Assembly (NCBI RefSeq): GCF_003116585.1
Contig: NZ_QEHM01000001.1
Location: forward strand, 310,001 to 374,000
Direction of reading: 5' to 3'
Origin: Albibacillus kandeliae
Lineage (GTDB): Bacteria > Pseudomonadota > Alphaproteobacteria > Rhodobacterales > Rhodobacteraceae
DNA: 64,000 bases
The notes under the pieces are model-generated. The model was not told where the DNA came from. It worked only from the letters and a program-made list of their open reading frames with translations, and searched no databases. Both the position numbers and the translations under genes were made by a program. Numbering within the stretch: the stretch's first letter is position 1; each line of letters begins with the position of its first letter. This document shows positions 41,487 to 52,571 of this stretch, piece by piece.

Positions 41487-43869
41487 GCTGAGCGACGGCG
41501 AGATGCGGGCGCTGCCCTTTCTCTTCGAGTTCTGGGCCATGTCCCATCAGTTGCCCCCGCCCGGCGACTGGCGCAGCTGGGTGGTGATCGGCGGGCGCGG
41601 TGCGGGCAAGACCCGCGCCGGGGCAGAATGGGTCCGCCATCAGGTCGAAGGGGCGCGACCGGGCGATCCGGGCCGCGCCATGCGCGTCGCGCTGGTCGGC
41701 GAGACCTACGATCAGGTGCGCGATGTCATGGTGCGCGGAGACAGCGGGATCCTGCATTGCTCGCCCCCCGACCGGCGCCCGCAGTGGCGGGCCAGCGAAC
41801 GGCGCCTCGTCTGGCCGAACGGGGCCGAGGCGCAGGCGTTTTCCGCCAGCGATCCGGACGGTCTGCGCGGGCCGCAGTTCGACGCCGCCTGGGTCGACGA
41901 GCTCGGATGTCCCGCAGTCGACAAGGGCACCAACCAGCCCAACAAGTTCGTGGACCCCAAGTCCTCGGAATCCTCGCTGCCACGCTTCTCCAACGGCCAG
42001 CGCGACGACCTGATCCAGGGGCAGTATCTGCGGGCCCAGCTGGGTCACTGGGAGGTGCCGCAGAACAACCCGCTCTCCGAGGTCTACGGCGGCCCGATGA
42101 TCGACCTCGCCAACGCCTATGCCTGGGCATGGGACACGCGGCCGTTTCCCGCCTTTCCCGGTACGCCCGAGCTCTGGGCCGACGGCGAGAACTACAGGCG
42201 CGGCCACTGGCTGAATGGACGCGTCGGCGCACGCACCCTGCGCTCGGTGGTCGAGGAAATCTGCGCGCGCGCCGGTCTGACTGCGGTGGACGCCAGTGAG
42301 TTACACGGCACGGTGCGCGGCTATCTCGTCGAGGACGTCGCCGATGCCCGCGCGGCGCTGCAACCCCTGATGCTGCGCTATGGCTTCGACGCCATCGAAC
42401 GCGACGGCATCCTGCTCTTCCGGCTGCGCGACGGGCGCGGCGCGGTGTCCCTCGACCGCGATCTGCTGGCCCGCGCCGACGAACTGGAGGGCGATGTCGA
42501 GCGGCAACGCGCGGCCGAGGCCGAGATCACCGGGCGCATCCGCCTGCGCTTTGTCGAATCCGGGGCCGACTACCGCATCCTCGCCGAAGAAGCGGTGCTG
42601 CCGGACGAGAGCACCCATGCCGTCTCGTCCAGCGAGATCCCCCTCGCCATGACACGGGCCGAGGGGCGGCAGGTGGTCGAACGCTGGCTGGCCGAGTCGC
42701 GGCTGGCGCGGGATACCGCACGATTTGCCCTGCCGCCCTCGCAGATGGCGCTGGGCGCGGGCGATATCGTCGCGCTGCCCGATGACCGGGGCGCGGGCAG
42801 GGCCCTCTACCGCATCGACCGCGTAGAGCAGACCGAGTCCCGGCTGGTCGAAGCCGTCCGCATCGACCCGGCGCTCTACACGCCCGCCGAGATGCAGGAG
42901 GATGCGGTCACGCTCAGCGCCTTTGCCGCGCCGGTGCCGGTCCTGCCGCTGTTCCTCGACCTGCCGCTGATGACCGGCGACGAGGTGCCCCATGCGCCGC
43001 ACCTCGCGGTCAGTGCGCAGCCCTGGCCGGGCACAGTGGCGCTCTATGCCTCGGCCAGCGACGACAGCTACGCCCTGTCGTCGATCATCGCCGCCCGCGC
43101 GACCGTGGGGGTGACCGAAACCGCCCTGCCTGCCGCGCCGCCCGGTCTCTGGGACGAGGGCGAGGCGCTGCAGGTCCGGCTGATCTCCGGCAGCCTCGAA
43201 AGCCGCGAGGCCGAGGCGGTGCTGAACGGCGCCAATGTCATGGCCATCGGCGACGGATCACCGGGGGGCTGGGAACTGATCCAGTTCCGCGAGGCCGAGC
43301 TGATCGCGCCCGACACCTACTGGTTGCGCGGCCGCCTACGGGGGCAGGCGGGCAGCGACGGGGTGATGCCCGGCGCATGGCCCGCCGGGTCGTGGGTGGT
43401 GCTGATGGACGGCGTACCGGCCCAGATCGAGCTGACCAGCGCACAGCGCCGCATCGCCCGGCACTATCGCATCGGCCCGGCCCGGCGGGGCGTCGACGAT
43501 CCCTCCTACGAACACATCGTCGCGGCCTTCGACGGCAACGGCCTGCGCCCCTACGCGCCCGGGCATCTCGTGCTGACCCGGACCTCGGGCGGTGCCATCG
43601 CGGCCAGCTGGATCCGGCGCACCCGCATCGACGGCGACAGCTGGGACCTGTCCGAGGTGCCGCTTGGGGAAGAGAGCGAGCTCTACCTGGTCCGGGTGCG
43701 CGAGGGAGGAACGATCCTGCGCCAAGAGAGCGTGACCGCACCGGGCTGGAGCTACCCGGTCGCCGACCAGACCGCCGACGGTCTCGGCCCGGAAGCAATC
43801 ATCGAGGTTGCCCAGATCTCGGCCCGTTTCGGTCCCGGTCCCTTCACCTCGGCCGAGGTCCCCGCGTGA
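41350..43869 (+). pseudogene. In-frame chimera of GTA terminase N-terminus and g15 C-terminal half
   Basis: The 839-residue open frame begins as GTA terminase large subunit (LPFLFEFWAMSHQLPPPGDWRSWVVIG, Walker A GGRGAGKTRAGAEW, then GLRGPQFDAAWVDEL). Within the Walker B region (about 41890-41910) it switches to the GTA g15 baseplate/host-specificity protein (GCPAVDKGTNQPNKFVDPKSSES, WADGENYRRGHWLNGR and the phage-tail-like C-terminus). No stop occurs at the joint. The remainder of terL, g3-g14 and the first half of g15 are missing, so packaging is impossible from this locus. The TTG start is uncertain. Confidence 0.85.
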
Positions 43870-44156
43870 TGCGGCCGCTCTACCACGGCGACATTGCCTC
43901 GGCCGCCCGCGCGCTGCTGGCCGTCCCGGCGGGCGAGCGCACTGATCTGGCAGAGCGGCTGGTCACCGAAGCGCGGCTCGCCGACCGTCACGTGCGCCGC
44001 ACCGGCAGGCTGCACCCGGACTGGGGCAACGGTTCGCTGATGGGGGCCGCGCACAAGCAGCCGATGGCGCCGGAGCCCGGCTTTGACTGCGCCGACTACG
44101 TAGCCTGCTGGGTCGAGGTGCTGACTTGCCTCGGGCGGCTCGGCGTCACCCGCTGA
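43869..44156 (+). CDS. Small protein downstream of GTA g15
   Basis: A 95-residue protein whose ATG overlaps the chimera stop (TGATG). It begins MRPLYHGDIASAARALLAVP and ends with a Cys-containing helix (FDCADYVACWVEVLTCLGRLG). A small gene of this type follows g15 in Rhodobacterales GTA loci. It is a preserved right-hand piece of the cluster; function unknown. Confidence 0.65.
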   Translation: MRPLYHGDIASAARALLAVPAGERTDLAERLVTEARLADRHVRRTGRLHPDWGNGSLMGAAHKQPMAPEPGFDCADYVACWVEVLTCLGRLGVTR

Positions 44157-44275
44157 GCCGGAAAGCGACGCGATCACCCATTACGATCCCGAATGTGGCA
44201 CATCACGCCTTTGCGTTTGGGGTTCGGTCTCCTAAATGCCTATGCTAAGCTCCAGGCAGCAAAGGACGGAGACAC

Positions 44276-45094
44276 ATGCCAACGCCCCGCACCAAACTTG
44301 CCGCGGTCGATCCGGTCTGGGACCGCATCACCGCCGAAGCCGAACAGGCCGTCCGCGACGAGCCGCTGATGGGCGGGCTGATCCACGCCTGTATCCTCCA
44401 TCACAAGTCGCTGGAGCGCGCGATTTCCTACCGGATTTCGGCCAAGCTCTCGTCGAACGAGATGTCGATGACCATCCTGCGCGAGATCGCGGACCAGGCC
44501 TTTGCCGATGATCCCGGTATTCTCGAGGCGGCCCGCACCGACCTCGTCGCGATCTACGACCGCGACCCGGCCTGCCATCGCCTGCTTCAGCCGATCCTCT
44601 ACTTCAAGGGCTATCAGGCCACGCAGGGCTACCGCGTCGCGCACTGGCTCTGGAAGAACGGCCAGCATGACCTCGCCTATTTCTTCCAGATGCGGATCTC
44701 CGAGATCTTCGGCGTCGACATCCACCCCAACGCCCGTATCGGCAAGGGCCTGATGATCGACCACGCCCATTCCATCGTCATCGGCGAAACCGCCGTGGTG
44801 GGCGACAACGTCTCGATGCTCCACTCGGTTACCCTCGGCGGGACCGGCAAGGAAGACCAGGACCGTCACCCCAAGATCGGCGATGGCGTCCTCATCGGCG
44901 CCGGGGCCAAGGTGCTCGGCAACATCCGTGTGGGCGACCGCTCGCGCATCGCCGCCGGTTCGGTGGTGCTGAACGAGGTGCCGCCCTGCAAGACCGTGGC
45001 GGGCGTCCCGGCCAAGATCGTGGGCGATGCAGGCTGCGACCAGCCGTCGATCAACATGGATCAGAAGCTGACCGGCTGTAACTGCTCGGACTGA
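44276..45094 (+). CDS. cysE: Serine O-acetyltransferase
   Basis: A 272-residue enzyme: N-terminal helical SATase domain (DPVWDRITAEAEQAV), DPACHRLLQPILYFKGYQA, then a left-handed beta-helix of hexapeptide repeats (IHPNARIGKGLMIDHAHSIV, GETAVVGDNVSMLHSVTLGG) with catalytic His residues. It makes O-acetylserine for cysteine synthesis. cysE is the usual right neighbour of GTA clusters in Rhodobacter relatives, which supports the reading of the remnant. Confidence 0.96.
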   Translation: MPTPRTKLAAVDPVWDRITAEAEQAVRDEPLMGGLIHACILHHKSLERAISYRISAKLSSNEMSMTILREIADQAFADDPGILEAARTDLVAIYDRDPACHRLLQPILYFKGYQATQGYRVAHWLWKNGQHDLAYFFQMRISEIFGVDIHPNARIGKGLMIDHAHSIVIGETAVVGDNVSMLHSVTLGGTGKEDQDRHPKIGDGVLIGAGAKVLGNIRVGDRSRIAAGSVVLNEVPPCKTVAGVPAKIVGDAGCDQPSINMDQKLTGCNCSD

Positions 45095-45117
45095 GGCTGA
45101 CGCCTCATCCCATTTCG

Positions 45118-45146
45118 AACGGGCGGCCCACTCGGCCGCCCGTTTC
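45118..45146 (+). terminator. Terminator hairpin after cysE
   Basis: Eleven-bp perfect stem AACGGGCGGCC/GGCCGCCCGTT with a 5-base loop; the T run is short. Confidence 0.75.
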
Positions 45147-45383
45147 ATGTTGCACCCCTGTATCGCTTTTGCCCGCTCTTGGCCGGGGCGGGCAGGGCGG
45201 CCTTGACCGGGTTGCCCTCCGGTCCTATCCGGGCCGCATTCCAAGGATTACTTGCCGGAATTGTTGATGTTGGAGCTTGTCGCAAGACACTGATCGCCGC
45301 CGGAGCACCGGGGCGATCACGACCGGGCGGGGCGTTTGATCGCCTGTCGCCTGACGACGTGTGTTCTACGGACAGGCAACATC

Positions 45384-45647
45384 ATGAATATCTCGAAGAC
45401 CGAACAGCGCGTGCTGCACGTGCTGGCGCAGGGTGGGCTCATACGCTTCACCCGTGGGTCCAATGGCAAACTGCTCGAAACGGCCTGCTTTACCCATGAC
45501 GGGGCAATCCTCGACGGCTGCACGCCGGACCTCGTTTCACGATTGCGGCGCAAGCGCCTGATCGAATCCCGCAACTCGAGCCCCTACCGCATTTCCGCGA
45601 TCGGGCGCCGGGCTGTCAGGGCACAGCCGGACAACCGCACCTCCTAG
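45384..45647 (+). CDS. YjhX-family protein (UPF0386)
   Basis: An 87-residue protein matching the YjhX/UPF0386 family over its length: MNISKTEQRVLHVLAQGG at the start, CFTHDGAILDGCTPDLVSRLRRKRLIESRNSSPYRIS in the middle. E. coli YjhX was described as a toxin paired with the acetyltransferase YjhQ. No such partner is adjacent, so an orphan or housekeeping role is likely. Confidence 0.85.
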   Translation: MNISKTEQRVLHVLAQGGLIRFTRGSNGKLLETACFTHDGAILDGCTPDLVSRLRRKRLIESRNSSPYRISAIGRRAVRAQPDNRTS

Positions 45648-45670
45648 GCGCAGGACCGGACAACGCAACG

Positions 45671-45697
45671 AAAAGGGGCCGCAACACTGCGGCCCCT
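45671..45697 (-). terminator. Intrinsic terminator of the MFS gene
   Basis: Ten-bp perfect stem AGGGGCCGCA/TGCGGCCCCT, 4-base loop and TTTT on the minus strand. Confidence 0.88.
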
Positions 45698-45726
45698 GAT
45701 CAGCATCCAGAAGGGTTTCGGCGGTC

Positions 45727-46914
45727 TCAGGCGCTCGCGCCAAGGGCACCGCGCCCGCGCTGGGCGTCGAGCCATGCGATGGCCAGCACGGCAATCCCCC
45801 CCGCCGCCAGCGTCGCGCCGACGATCCCGGTCGAGGCCCAGCCATAGCCCGCCGACAGTGCCAGCCCGGCAAGGAAGGGCCCGAGGGCGTTGGCCGCGTT
45901 AAAGGCGGCATGGTTCATCGCGGCGGCCATGGTCTGGGCATTGCCCGCCACATCCATCAGCCGCATCTGCAGCGGGATCACCAGTCCGGCGGTCAGGCCG
46001 AGGGCAAAGATCGCGAGGGTCATCAGCACCCAGTCCCCGATCACGGCCGAGTAGAACAGGGCCGACACGCCCATGCCCGCCAGCAGAACCAGCGTGGCGC
46101 CGAAATGCGACCACGTGGCCAGCCGCCCGGCAAGGAAGTTCCCGATGGTCGCCCCCACGCCAAAGGCCGACAGCGCCAGCGGAATGCTCCAGACGGGGCC
46201 CGCGGCAGAGTCGAGCATCGCGGCGGAGAGATAGGCGTAGACGGCAAAGACCGCACCGAAGCCGACCGCGCTGACGGCAAGGGTCAGCAGTACGGCCCGG
46301 TTGGCCAGCGCGCTGAGTTCGCTCAGCGGGTTGATCGCCATGTTGCGCGGCACCGAGGGGGCAAAGCGCGAGATCATCGCGCCCGACAGGATGGTGACCA
46401 CCGTCACGATGGCAAAGCCCCAGCGCCAGCCAAAGACCTGCCCGATGGCGCCCGCCGCCGGCACGCCGATCACGTTGGCGATGGTCAGGCCGGTCAGCAC
46501 CTTGGCCACCGCCGTGGCGCTGCTCCGCCCGGGCGACAGCTCGGCGGCAAAGAGCATCGACACCCCGAGGAAGGCCCCGTGGGGCAGACCGGAGAGAAAC
46601 CGTGCCGCGATCAGCATCTCGATGCTGCCCGCCAGCGCCGAGACAAGGTTCGCCACCCCGTAGAAGGCGACCAGCAGCACCAACAGCAGCTTGCGGTTCA
46701 GAAAGGCCCCGAGCACGGCAAGAACCGGCGCGCCGATAACCACGCCCACTGCATAGGCGCTCACCGCGTGCCCGGCAAAAGGCTCGCTGACGCCGAGATC
46801 GGCGGCGTAGTAGGGCAGCAATCCCATGGAGGCGAACTCGGAAACACCAATGGCGAACGCGCCAATTGCAAGCGACAGGATCGTCAGGCGCGCCTGGCGG
46901 TCGTTAAAGGTCAT
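45727..46914 (-). CDS. MFS transporter, 12-helix AraJ/efflux type
   Basis: A 395-residue major facilitator with 12 predicted helices. The start ILSLAIGAFAIGVSEFASMGLLPYYAADLGVS and the loop ARFLSGLPHGAFLGVSMLFAAEL are typical of the AraJ/YdhP/NepI-like drug and sugar efflux group. The substrate is unknown. The ATG at 46914 was preferred to upstream in-frame starts. Monocistronic with its own terminator. Confidence 0.88.
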   Translation of the reverse strand: MTFNDRQARLTILSLAIGAFAIGVSEFASMGLLPYYAADLGVSEPFAGHAVSAYAVGVVIGAPVLAVLGAFLNRKLLLVLLVAFYGVANLVSALAGSIEMLIAARFLSGLPHGAFLGVSMLFAAELSPGRSSATAVAKVLTGLTIANVIGVPAAGAIGQVFGWRWGFAIVTVVTILSGAMISRFAPSVPRNMAINPLSELSALANRAVLLTLAVSAVGFGAVFAVYAYLSAAMLDSAAGPVWSIPLALSAFGVGATIGNFLAGRLATWSHFGATLVLLAGMGVSALFYSAVIGDWVLMTLAIFALGLTAGLVIPLQMRLMDVAGNAQTMAAAMNHAAFNAANALGPFLAGLALSAGYGWASTGIVGATLAAGGIAVLAIAWLDAQRGRGALGASA

Positions 46915-47186
46915 GGATCTGCTCCAGCATGTCGGGGGCCGCACGAGGGGGAGGGATTCCGCAGTGCAGCATCGCCAGCTTTACCTAATGTGAGCGCAAC
47001 CACAATGGGCCCGGGCACAAGGGCGGCATGACTTGGGCGCATAGATGTGCGGAACGGATTGACGGATCGCCGGGCCGCGCCCTAGCCTCGGCACATCCCG
47101 CCCTGCACATTTCTGCCGGGACGGGTCACCGCGAACGCGTGGCGCCCGGCACCCGGGGCCCGATCACCCTGCGGGAGGAGAGCCTG

Positions 47187-47753
47187 ATGCTGCCGGACCA
47201 CCTTCAGGACGACTGCGCCAGCTGCGCCGGGCTCTGCTGCATCGCGCTGGCCTTCGACCGTGGTCCCTCCTTTGCCGCCGACAAGGAAGCGGGCGAGCGC
47301 TGTCACCACCTGAACCGCGACGACCGCTGCGCCATCCACGCCTCGCGCGCGCGCCGGGGCTACCGGGGCTGCATCGGCTTCACCTGCTACGGCGCGGGCC
47401 AGCGGGTCTCGCAGGAGTGCCTGGGGGGCGACGGGCTGGCGGGCGAGGGCGCGGCCCTGCGCCTCGGCATCGAGGTCTTCCGCGACGCCAGAACCCTGCA
47501 CGAATGGCTGGTCCTGCTGCACCAGGCAGCGGCGCTGCCCCTTTCCCCCCTCCAGCGCGGCGACAACGAGGCGCTGCTGGCGGCCCTGACCGCACCCGGA
47601 CCGCTCGAGGCGGTCTGGCTGCGCGGCGTCGTGACCGCCGCCACCAGGGCCCGGATCACCGCCCACCTGCAGGGCCTGCGTGACCTGATCGCGTCCCGGA
47701 TCACCCCGGCGGACCCCATCCCGGCGCAGCGCGCGGCCAGCGGACGCCTCTGA
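47187..47753 (+). CDS. Cysteine-rich protein (zinc/iron-sulfur cluster-like N-terminus)
   Basis: A 188-residue protein. The first ~75 residues contain nine Cys (DDCASCAGLCCIALAF, GERCHHLNRDDRCAIH, RGCIGFTCYGAGQRV). This resembles the YkgJ-like cysteine clusters and the N-terminal module of some pentapeptide-repeat proteins, but no pentapeptide repeats follow. The rest is helical. GGGAGGAG precedes the ATG. Metal binding is inferred. Confidence 0.7.
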   Translation: MLPDHLQDDCASCAGLCCIALAFDRGPSFAADKEAGERCHHLNRDDRCAIHASRARRGYRGCIGFTCYGAGQRVSQECLGGDGLAGEGAALRLGIEVFRDARTLHEWLVLLHQAAALPLSPLQRGDNEALLAALTAPGPLEAVWLRGVVTAATRARITAHLQGLRDLIASRITPADPIPAQRAASGRL

Positions 47754-47772
47754 CCGCGCCCCGCCCGATGGA

Positions 47773-48105
47773 TCAGCTCAGCTGATCGTAGGCTTCCATC
47801 GCCTTGGCCCCGTACATCAGGGCCGGGCCGCCGCCCATCATCACCGCGACCGAGATCGTCTCGGCAATCTCTTCGCGCGTCGCGCCCGCACGCAACGCGG
47901 CCTTCATGTGGAATCCGATGCAGTCGATGCACTGCTTGGCGATGCCGATGGCCAGCGCGATCAGTTCCTTCTCCTTCACGCCAACCGCGCCGGGCGCCAT
48001 CGCGGCGTCATGCAGGGCGGTGAACCCCGCGCCGGTGTCGGGCTGGCTCTGCCGGAAGGTCTTGATGTTGGCGCCGGAGGTCGAGAGTTCGTCTTTCCAG
48101 TTCAT
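47773..48105 (-). CDS. Carboxymuconolactone decarboxylase-family (AhpD-like) protein
   Basis: A 110-residue all-helical protein with the AhpD-type redox motif CIDCIGFHMKAAL (CxxCxxxH), followed by GATREEIAETISVAVMMGGG. Such proteins are peroxidase-like thiol oxidoreductases. It lies downstream of the pdh operon on the same strand but behind a hairpin, so it is probably separate. Confidence 0.88.
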   Translation of the reverse strand: MNWKDELSTSGANIKTFRQSQPDTGAGFTALHDAAMAPGAVGVKEKELIALAIGIAKQCIDCIGFHMKAALRAGATREEIAETISVAVMMGGGPALMYGAKAMEAYDQLS

Positions 48106-48143
48106 GGTGGCCTCTTACGGTTGTATTCCGCTATTGGAATGCG

Positions 48144-48170
48144 AAACGCCGGACAGATAGCCCGGCGTTT
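48144..48170 (-). terminator. Terminator hairpin of the pdh operon
   Basis: Nine-bp stem AAACGCCGG/CCGGCGTTT, 48 bp after the pdhC stop; only three Ts follow. Confidence 0.6.
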
Positions 48171-48217
48171 CCCCATGAACCTTGCGCCAGATCAAACCGG
48201 CGCGATGTGCCCTGACC

Positions 48218-49546
48218 TCAGGCCAGCATGACCATCGGGTTTTCGAGGTTCTCGACAATCGCCTGCAACAGCTGCGCGCCGAGCGCCCCGTCGATCACCC
48301 GGTGATCGACCGACAGCGTCACCGACATGACCGTGGCCACGGCAATCTCGCCATCCTTGCCGACGACCGGCTTCTTGACCCCGGCGCCCACGGCAAGGAT
48401 CGCGCCGTGCGGCGGGTTGATCACCGCGTCGAAGTTGTCGATGCCGAACATCCCGAGGTTCGAGATCGCAAACGACCCGCCCTGGTACTCGTGCGGCGCA
48501 AGCTTGCGGTCACGGGCGCGGGTGGCGAGGTCTTTCATCTCGGCGGACAGCGCCGAGAGCGATTTCAGCTCGGCATCCTTCAGCACCGGCGTGAACAGCC
48601 CGCCCTCGATGGCGACGGCGACGGCCACGTCCGACGGCTTCAGCTTCAGCATCCGGTCACCGGCCCAGACCGCGTTGGCGTCCGGCACGGCCTGCAGCGC
48701 CAGCGCGCAGGCCTTGATGATGAAGTCGTTGACCGAGAGCTTCACGCCACGGCCTTCGAGCTGCTTGTTCAGGTCGGCCCGGAACTTCATCAGCGCATCG
48801 AGCTTGATGTCTCGGCGCAGGTAGAAGTGGGGGATCGACTGCTTGGCCTCGGTCAGACGCGCGGCGATGGTCTTGCGCATCCCGTCCAGCTTGACCTCTT
48901 CAAAGTCGCGGCCCTGGTACATCTTGATGACCGCGTCGGCAGAGGGGCCAGCGGCCAGCGGCGCAGCAGCCGGGGCCGAACCGGCGGTCGCAGGGGCTGC
49001 GGCGGCTGCCGGGGCAGGGGCCGCACCCGGCTTGGCGCTTTCCACGTCTGCCTTCACGATCCGCCCGCGCGGGCCGGAGCCCTTGACGGCGGCAAGGTCG
49101 ATGCCCTTGTCGGCAGCAATCCGGCGTGCCAGTGGCGAGGCGAAGATGCGCTCGCCGTCCTTGCCCGGTGCCGGGGGAGCAGCCTTCGTCCCGGCCGAAG
49201 CGCCGGGACCTCCCGAAGCGCTTGCGGACTCCGGCGCTGGCTCTGGGGCCGGGGCGGAGGCAGCCATGGGTGCCGGGGTAGACCCGATATCATCCGCACT
49301 CTCGCCATCGGCCAGCAGCACGGCGATGGGGGTGTTCACCTTCACGCCCTCGGTGCCCTCGGCCACGAGGATCTTGCCGACGACGCCCTCGTCGACCGCT
49401 TCGAACTCCATCGTCGCCTTGTCGGTCTCGATCTCGGCCAGCAGGTCGCCGGAGGAGACGGTGTCGCCCTCCTTGACCAGCCACTTGGCCAGCGTGCCTT
49501 CCTCCATGGTCGGAGACAGGGCCGGCATCAGGATTTCTGTTGGCAT
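48218..49546 (-). CDS. pdhC: Pyruvate dehydrogenase E2, dihydrolipoamide acetyltransferase
   Basis: A 442-residue E2. The lipoyl domain has the lipoylated Lys in [11 protein letters not shown]. An Ala/Pro-rich linker leads to the subunit-binding domain ([21 protein letters not shown]). The C-terminal catalytic domain ends with [14 protein letters not shown] carrying the active His. It forms the core of the complex converting pyruvate to acetyl-CoA. Third gene after pdhA and pdhB. Confidence 0.97.
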   Translation of the reverse strand: MPTEILMPALSPTMEEGTLAKWLVKEGDTVSSGDLLAEIETDKATMEFEAVDEGVVGKILVAEGTEGVKVNTPIAVLLADGESADDIGSTPAPMAASAPAPEPAPESASASGGPGASAGTKAAPPAPGKDGERIFASPLARRIAADKGIDLAAVKGSGPRGRIVKADVESAKPGAAPAPAAAAAPATAGSAPAAAPLAAGPSADAVIKMYQGRDFEEVKLDGMRKTIAARLTEAKQSIPHFYLRRDIKLDALMKFRADLNKQLEGRGVKLSVNDFIIKACALALQAVPDANAVWAGDRMLKLKPSDVAVAVAIEGGLFTPVLKDAELKSLSALSAEMKDLATRARDRKLAPHEYQGGSFAISNLGMFGIDNFDAVINPPHGAILAVGAGVKKPVVGKDGEIAVATVMSVTLSVDHRVIDGALGAQLLQAIVENLENPMVMLA

Positions 49547-49558
49547 CTCGCTCCCTCC

Positions 49559-50944
<1,386 letters not shown>

Positions 50945-50945
50945 C

Positions 50946-51959
50946 TCAGTTCACCTCCTGCGGGATCTCGGCGGCGTAAATGTCGGTCCACAGCTCGTCG
51001 AGCGCCGGTTCCGGGCTCTCCTTCGCGAAATCGGCAGAGGCGTTGACGATGGTCTTGATCTCCTTGTCGATCTCTTTCAGCTGATCCTCGGTGGCGTGAT
51101 CGCCGGTCAGCAGCAGGCCGCGCACCTGTTCGATGGGATCGCGTTCCTCGCGCATCTTCTGCACCTCCTCGCGGGTCCGGTACTTGGCCGGGTCCGACAT
51201 GGAGTGCCCGCGATAGCGATAGGTCATCACTTCGAGGATGTAGGGGCCCTTGCCCGCGCGGCAGTGCGCCACGGCCTTCTCGCCCGCTTCCTTGACCGCC
51301 AGCACGTCCATCCCGTCGACGGCCTCACCGGCAATGCCATAGGCTGCGCCGCGTTCCCAGAAGTCGGGGCTCTTGGTCGCGCGCTTGACGCTGGTGCCCA
51401 TGGCGTACTGGTTGTTCTCGATCACGAACACGACCGGCAGATCCCAGAGCTGCGCCATGTTGTAGGTCTCGGCTACCTGGCCCTGGTTCGCCGCACCGTC
51501 GCCGAAATAGGTAAAGGTGACGTTGTCGTTGCCCTTGTACTTGTCCGAGAAGGCAAGGCCCGCGCCGATCGGCACCTGCGCACCGACGATCCCGTGGCCA
51601 CCATAGAAATGCTTCTCTTTCGAGAACATGTGCATGGAGCCGCCCTTGCCCTTGGAGTAGCCGCCCTCGCGCCCGGTCAGTTCGGCCATCACGCCGTTGG
51701 GGTCCATCCCGCAGGCCAGCATGTGGCCGTGATCGCGGTAGGAGGTGACCCGCTTGTCGCCGTCCTTGGTCGCCGCTTCAAGCCCGACGACAACGGCTTC
51801 CTGGCCGATGTAGAGATGGCAGAACCCGCCGATCAGACCCATTCCGTAAAGCTGTCCGGCTTTCTCTTCGAATCGCCGTATCAGCAACATGTCGCGGTAG
51901 TAGCTCAGCAGCTCTTCCGCGGAAACGTTTGGTTTCTTTGTGGTTTTCCGGGTGGCCAT
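50946..51959 (-). CDS. pdhA: Pyruvate dehydrogenase E1 alpha
   Basis: A 337-residue E1 alpha with the thiamine diphosphate motif [31 protein letters not shown] and the phosphorylation-loop-like [15 protein letters not shown]. The ATG at 51959 follows GGGGGAG; an in-frame TTG upstream is less likely. First gene of pdhA-pdhB-pdhC; the promoter region is AT-rich near 51985-52020. Confidence 0.97.
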   Translation of the reverse strand: MATRKTTKKPNVSAEELLSYYRDMLLIRRFEEKAGQLYGMGLIGGFCHLYIGQEAVVVGLEAATKDGDKRVTSYRDHGHMLACGMDPNGVMAELTGREGGYSKGKGGSMHMFSKEKHFYGGHGIVGAQVPIGAGLAFSDKYKGNDNVTFTYFGDGAANQGQVAETYNMAQLWDLPVVFVIENNQYAMGTSVKRATKSPDFWERGAAYGIAGEAVDGMDVLAVKEAGEKAVAHCRAGKGPYILEVMTYRYRGHSMSDPAKYRTREEVQKMREERDPIEQVRGLLLTGDHATEDQLKEIDKEIKTIVNASADFAKESPEPALDELWTDIYAAEIPQEVN

Positions 51960-52073
51960 GCGCGAGATCTCCCCCTTCTCCAAAGATAGTTTAGCGTTAA
52001 ACTACCTTGTAAAGGATTATCGCGCGGCTGGCGAGAGCTTTCCGCGACGCACCCTCTGGGGGCTGTCTTCTGC

Positions 52074-52373
52074 CTAGTGGATGACGATTTCGTCCGAGCG
52101 CAACAGCCCGAGAACGTCGCGCGCCTGCTGGTCCAGAAGGTCGAGATCGAGGAAGTCGTCCGACAGGCGGTGGGTCAGGTTCTCCATCGTCGCGATCTGC
52201 TCTTCCAGCCCGTCGAGGTCATGGCTCAGCCGGTCCGCCTCGGCCGTGATCTCGACACGGCGGAACAGCCCGTAGTTGCCCTGCACGGCCGCGAAGGTGA
52301 AGTAGATGCTCAGCGCGAAGGCCAGCGCGAAAAAGAGAAGGCCACCGAAATTTGGCCGGGACGAACGGGTCAA
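52074..52373 (-). CDS. FtsB-like septum formation initiator
   Basis: A 99-residue protein with one membrane helix (about residues 11-30) and a periplasmic coiled coil (EADRLSHDLDGLEEQIATMENLTHRLSDDFLDLDLLDQQARDVLGL). This is typical of FtsB/DivIC proteins in the divisome. The start is TTG with GAGG upstream. It lies just upstream of pdhA on the same strand, a common arrangement in this group. Confidence 0.85.
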   Translation of the reverse strand: MTRSSRPNFGGLLFFALAFALSIYFTFAAVQGNYGLFRRVEITAEADRLSHDLDGLEEQIATMENLTHRLSDDFLDLDLLDQQARDVLGLLRSDEIVIH

Positions 52374-52531
52374 AGCAACTGCCTCGCATGCGCACTCTGT
52401 GGACGCTTTCAGGCACTATGGCACAGGTGATTCGCCTTGTGAATCCCCGTTGTTTGTAAACAACGTGTTACAGGCTTGGATCGGGGCTTTTCCGCCGGGT
52501 CCGGGCGCGAAACGCGCGCCACGGACGGTGC

Positions 52532-52561
52532 GGGGCAGGGCGTCGGGAGACGCCGTGCCCC
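52532..52561 (-). terminator. Strong hairpin after the aldolase gene
   Basis: GGGGCA and GGCGTC pair with GACGCC and TGCCCC around a GGGA loop, with one internal mismatch, 11 bp past the fba stop. No T run follows, so termination is uncertain. Confidence 0.45.
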
Positions 52562-52571
52562 GGAGGTGTCC

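Noticed and set aside
41350-43869. A functional phage terminase
   Set aside because: Only the N-terminal ATPase part is present and the nuclease domain is missing; the remainder is tail-protein sequence.
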